This document shows positions 60,174 through 64,000 of a DNA stretch of 64,000 nucleotides, piece after piece. The notes beneath the pieces are model-generated. The model ran no database searches and was not told where the DNA came from. It saw only the letters and a list, made by a program, of their open reading frames with translations. Location of the stretch: the NCBI GenBank assembly GCA_963920575.1, contig OY986973.1, positions 20,751,851 through 20,815,850 of the forward strand, read 5' to 3'. Both the position numbers and the translations under genes were made by a program. How positions within the stretch are numbered: position 1 is the first letter of the stretch; each line of letters starts with the position of its first letter. This stretch comes from Narthecium ossifragum (taxonomy: Eukaryota; Streptophyta; Magnoliopsida; Dioscoreales; Nartheciaceae).

Positions 60174-62180
60174 TCTTCATTGACAAGCTTTTGGATCCGG
60201 GTGCTCGCCCTGTTTGTTAAGACATCAACACCTCTTCTTATTCTTCTTCTCTTTATCTTCAGGCAATCCAATCCATCCATAATACCATCCTCCTCGTCTA
60301 TATCTATAGCTTCACCTTCCAGATATAGTTCACCGTCTGGACCATTAACCTCTTCCCCTTCTTCGAGCTCCATATATCGATTAACATCATAAACATGAGT
60401 CTTTGTTCTTAGTGCAACCTCTAACCTTCTCACCCCCTCCTCGCGGCGATGCTCCCCCTGCACTCGTTTTATGCTCGAAGCCTCTTTTCATGGGAGAACG
60501 ACACCAAACAAGCGTCAACAAACCTAGGATTTGCATATATGTTAACCCATCGCTTAGTAGATCCCCAATTACTGCCTCTGCCAGAGGTCCAAGTTGGCCT
60601 ATGCTTCTCCTCAGGAAGCCTAGCCGACCTGGGCTGAGTAAGCCCATGGCCTAAGTTCTGATTTGACAACAATATAACATGTTTCCCACTTGGGGTAGCC
60701 TACTCCTTAGAACACCCAGCCCGCACACCTATATGAGACACGGCCCTCTGCTTACCTTTATTAGGCCCAAGCCCAACATCTATGATAGAGTTGTCATGGG
60801 GAACAAGCTGTCCATCACTAGCCACTTCTATCTCCCCTTCCTCCACATCTCTAGCACCACGTGCCTGCCCAACAACCTTTTTCTCTCTCATGTCTTCCTC
60901 CCCTTCCCTTCACCATTATGGTAGGTCTCGATCAAACCTTCCTCCCTGCCAACCTGCCGAGCTTGGAGTGGCACGGCCCTTCCCCAGATCTCAACTCGAG
61001 GATCTTCACCCTCCATCCTTCCACGTGTGTCCATCCTAGGAGCCGGATGAGTAGCGATAGGTGCGCGCATTCCAACGGTCTGAAACCCTTCTCGGGGTCA
61101 GACAACATGCCATTCCTCCGCCACCGCTACGATCACCGCCAATAGGATTTCCTCCGGCTAGTTTAGGTGCATCTCCTCATCCCTTCCTTTAGCATCCTCA
61201 CCATAAACTCCTCTATCTTTCTCTATCTCTATCGGAGGCGATTCATCGCCCCCTTCCATCTCATCCGCCATTCCCTCAGTCTCCTTAAGTTTTCCCGTTG
61301 CGCCAGGAACCTCTCCTCCCATCTCCGCTACCATCTGCCACCCCACAGATTGCTAGGACTTCTTCACTTCCTGAGGGTGTAGCTTGGAGCAGTTGTCAGC
61401 CCGATGACCAATACAAGCACATCTAGAACATATGACAACTTCCTCATAGATGAATTGGAGTACTCTTGCTAATCCATTCCGGGTAACTGGCACCCACAAC
61501 TTAACCGGTCGATTCAAGTCGATCTCCACACGAACACTGGCATACTTCCCTCGAGATCCTTCCTCGGTGAAGAAATCCACTGCTAATGGAACTCCAATAG
61601 AAGACTCAATCCTCATGACCACCTTGGTCTCACTCCATTCAATAGGTAGCCCAGGAATCCTCACACTGACCGGTGCCAATGTAAAATCAGCAGGCTGAGG
61701 AACCCAATTCTCCCTCCAGCGCAGTAGCGAGAGCATCCTCCCACCCACCTTCCACGGTCCTTTGGAACAAACATAATACATATCTAACTGATTAGAAAAT
61801 CTGAAGACAAAAATTCCTCGGGCCATGTCAACCACTTGGAAGCACTCCATTGTCCCCCACACCAAAGACAACTTATGCTTCAAAACCTCCAAAGGAATTC
61901 AACCCCTCAGAAATCTCTAAAACATCGAGTACTCCCACTTCTTACAACAGTCCTCCATGAGCTCATCATTCAAAACTATCTCCTCAACATAGAGGCCCCA
62001 AGCGTCGCCAAGTCATCCTGAGTGATGATGGTAGCATTGGGCTTCAAACCCACTACAACAGCAACGTATGATCGCCCCAAACCCTTCCTTGGGTTCTCTC
62101 CCATCGCACCTTTCGCCGTATTGCTTGTGTTAGCATCCCCTATTGTCGTCCAATGGCTTGGCCGGAGCGGCTTCCGCCAT
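60174..62180 (-). pseudogene. LINE ORF1 (gag-like, zinc knuckle)
   Basis: The minus strand starts MAEAAPAKPLDDN at 62180. An open stretch 61892-61356 includes ECFQVVDMARGIFVFRFSN, PWKVGGRMLSLLRW, LPIEWSETKVVMRI and the CCHC knuckle CSRCACIGHRADNC. An acidic linker (YMELEEGEEVNGPDGELY) ends at ORF2. ORF1 proteins of plant L1 elements bind element RNA. Stops and frameshifts occur near 61900-62050 and in 60463-61353. Confidence 0.82.
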
Positions 62181-62299
62181 CTCTCCAGAGCTCACCCCAA
62201 CGACAGAAGGATAATTCATATCTTTGTTGTTTCTCCATAAAATTATGGGTAACTAGGAAAAAAATGCATATGTAGATTTTGTTTACTATCCAACATTAC

Positions 62300-62856
62300 A
62301 CTTGTATCAAGCAAGACCTGCAGAACCTACCCACTGACCAAATGAGATATACACATTGACATCTTGGTTGCATTTACTGGAATTTCCGAACAGGTTAAAC
62401 TTGGCTCGACATAGAGCTGCAATTAGGACTAGAAGTATATTTCCAATATTTCTAATTTCAATATGTATGATGGTAAACCTAAAATATAGATAAGGGGGTC
62501 TGACAATGGTCGCAACAATGAGACCTATTAAAGAGCCTGAGATTGTCGCCAGAATGACATTGGCAGGAATATACCACCACTCCAACAACTTCTCCAAAGT
62601 GATTGCTTGACCAAGTTGAGAGAATATCAAACACAGAAGTATGAGAGAAAAGACTAACTGTGACAATCAGCCATTAAGAAGCTTCCCACCATTTGCCGAA
62701 AGAATGTTGATATACTTGGAGGCCATAAGAAGCCCCTCTAAAGCACATCATGAATACTTTAGCAATCGGTAGGACCGCAAACTTCATGGACGCAAAGATG
62801 GGCTCTCCTCTCCCTCCTTGATCATCCATGATGAGAGAAACGAGGGACCTCTCCAT
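62300..62856 (-). pseudogene. PILS (PIN-LIKES) auxin-carrier gene fragment at the 5' end of the LINE
   Basis: The minus strand starts MERSLVSLIMDDQ, then MKFAVLPIAKVFMMCF, shifts frame near 62735 (MASKYINILSANGGKLLNG), and after about 12 extra bases continues LVFSLILLCLIFSQLGQAIT, WWYIPANVILATISGSLIG and CNQDVNVYISFGQWVG. These are the first membrane helices of PILS endoplasmic-reticulum auxin carriers. The match ends at QWVG beside a donor-like GTAGGT. It has the LINE's orientation and lies inside the LINE's target duplications. Bases 62857-63154 probably represent its leader. Confidence 0.82.
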
Positions 62857-63167
62857 GTTAGTGTCTCCTCGATATCTTCAAGAATTGAACCTCTCTTTGC
62901 TTAAAGTGAATGCTTCAATCCTTATTAAGGCATAAGACAAGGAGATACCCAATAACAGAACGGCTGAAAGCATTCCAAAACTAAACTTATTTTGATTCCT
63001 AAAGATCGCTCCTAAAAACCCACCCTATCTAGAAAACTTCAATCCAAATCCTTATTGAAGAATTCAAATCTCTAGCTATATCTTTCTACCTCTCGCTAGA
63101 GCTCCAATAGATGAGATCTTGGAGCATTGGCAGCGAGGTTTTCGGAGCAGCGACACTATTGAGACCA

Positions 63168-63377
63168 ATTTGTTTCCTCTTTCAACCTCATATTAACCGG
63201 TGATTTTTTCATACAGATCATATTTGTCCTTTACTTATATCAACTTATATCAAGATTATATCTGATGAATACACATGGCAATAATCTATTATTTAATTTA
63301 ATTCGATTATAAGAGAGATAGGGGGTAGTTACTGGGTGGTTACTCATGCAAAGGTGGCACGGGGGCTCACCTAATCA
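63168..63377. other. Residual flank of CHCH paralogue 2 beyond the LINE
   Basis: ATTTGTTTCCTC follows the LINE target duplication, resembling ATATGTTTTTTT after the same site in paralogue 1. After that the similarity fades. No gene is seen. Confidence 0.45.
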
Positions 63378-63984
63378 TCTATTATATAAGATTAAGTGCA
63401 TTCTATCAGGGTGGTGGTCCCACCTAGTAGTATATATATAAGAGATGATGTTTATAAGATAACATATACCCTTTACATCCAACAGTGGAGAGATTTTAAT
63501 CGTAGGGTGTAAATCTATTCTTCAGATCATGGGAGAGTACTCGAGTGGGGAGTAATTGTGACACGTGGTCATGGCTCCACTAGTTTAATCTAATAAGACA
63601 GGGTTTTGGTATATCTGACGGCTCATAAGATGCTAGAAGAGTTTTATCTAACGGTTAAGAAACACCCGCACCACATGAGTTCAGTTATTCCTAAACTCTT
63701 ATCTTTGTCCTAGAAGATTGTGGGGGGTAATTATTATGTTTCTTATAAACAAGAATCTCTTATCTTTTTTTCTTTCTTTAATCCAAGTAAGCTTTGTTTG
63801 CTCCTTGACATGATTGTACATTACAGTCTTATTATTTTAGGCATGCCATTACCCTCTTGGTATGCAGAAGGTTGCGGCATTCGCATAAAGACGGAGATGT
63901 TACATTTTTTCATTAAAATATATAAATCGTGGATTAATCATGACCCATCAATTAAACCGTGTCAGGGGCATGAGAATCCACTAG
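63378..63984 (+). mobile_element. Short non-autonomous Helitron (607 bp)
   Basis: It starts TCTATTATATAAG, the same first 13 bases as the Helitron at 30224-34861, and ends with CGTGTCAGGGGCATG, a hairpin relic, then AATCCACTAG|T. Insertion is between A (63377) and T (63985). No coding content. Confidence 0.82.
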
Positions 63985-64000
63985 TTATTTTATACGACGA

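Larger units (their letters stand above)
37985..63154 (-). mobile_element. L1-like LINE, about 7.0 kb when nested insertions are removed
   Basis: The 13-bp TSD ACTATTGAGACCA flanks it exactly (37972-37984 and 63155-63167). On the minus strand the 3' end is an A-rich tail (ATTAATAATAAAAAAA). Five LINE pieces are separated by later insertions: 63154-60174 (5' chimeric part and ORF1), 49643-47473 (endonuclease, RT), 44211-43266 (RT end), 39783-39382 (zinc-finger region) and 38506-37985 (RNase H). Paralogue 1 has GACTATTGAGACCAATATG at about 20076, which resembles the unoccupied target. Coding frames contain many stops and shifts, so this copy is dead. Confidence 0.92.

Noticed and set aside
61158..61346. 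Separate acidic small protein on the minus strand
   Set aside because: It lies within the decayed LINE ORF1 between the zinc-knuckle part and the acidic linker.

Overview
Nuclear DNA of a flowering plant. Spliced plant genes sit among Copia, Gypsy, LINE, MULE, hAT, PIF/Harbinger and Helitron elements. The very GC-rich first exon of the gene at 7.7 kb leans towards a monocot, but species cannot be read from the sequence. No tRNA, rRNA or CRISPR array was recognised. Exon joins, repeat ends and target-site duplications (TSDs) were read by eye, with no alignment program.

Layout. (1) 1-2412: 3' part of a Copia retrotransposon and its LTR. (2) 2413-7465: AT-rich intergenic DNA with an orphan promoter/leader, a Helitron-like segment and several tandem repeats. 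(3) 7466-12.2 kb: a complete four-exon gamma-glutamyl-peptidase-like gene (+). (4) 13.5-23.7 kb: two intact five-exon tandem paralogues (-) encoding CHCH-domain (twin CX9C) proteins of the CHCHD2/CHCHD10 type. (5) 23.7-63.2 kb: a 40-kb nest of transposons in the DNA upstream of paralogue 2. (6) 63.2-64.0 kb: residual flank and a short Helitron.

The nest resolves into insertions, most with target duplications. Stack A: MULE 23730-37899 (near-identical 9-bp TSD) > solo LTR 25522-37715 (GTTAC) > PIF/Harbinger 26381-36922 (TTA) > Helitron 30224-34861 (A^T). Stack B: LINE 37985-63154 (13-bp TSD), containing a hAT element 38507-39373 (8-bp TSD), an LTR element 39784-43265, a 'family B' LTR 44212-47471 that itself holds a Copia-like solo LTR 45404-46459 (GTTTG), and a Gypsy chromovirus 49644-60168 (TACCA) that holds a second family-B solo LTR 54468-56648 (GCAAC). 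With these removed the LINE is about 7.0 kb, near full length. Paralogue 1 (around 20.08 kb) still carries sequence like the empty LINE target.

Most notable: the LINE begins with the 5' end of a PILS (PIN-LIKES) auxin-carrier gene, suggesting 5' transduction; the Harbinger element keeps an uninterrupted DDE transposase and a Myb-like partner gene whose only intron has absorbed a 4.6-kb Helitron, plus a third reading frame resembling the RNase H1 N-terminal domain; several unrelated LTR families carry arrays of hairpin-forming palindromes around GATCGATC or GTCGAT...ATCGAC near their promoters; and the two CHCH paralogues have each received a different transposon next to the core promoter and differ by an inversion in intron 1.
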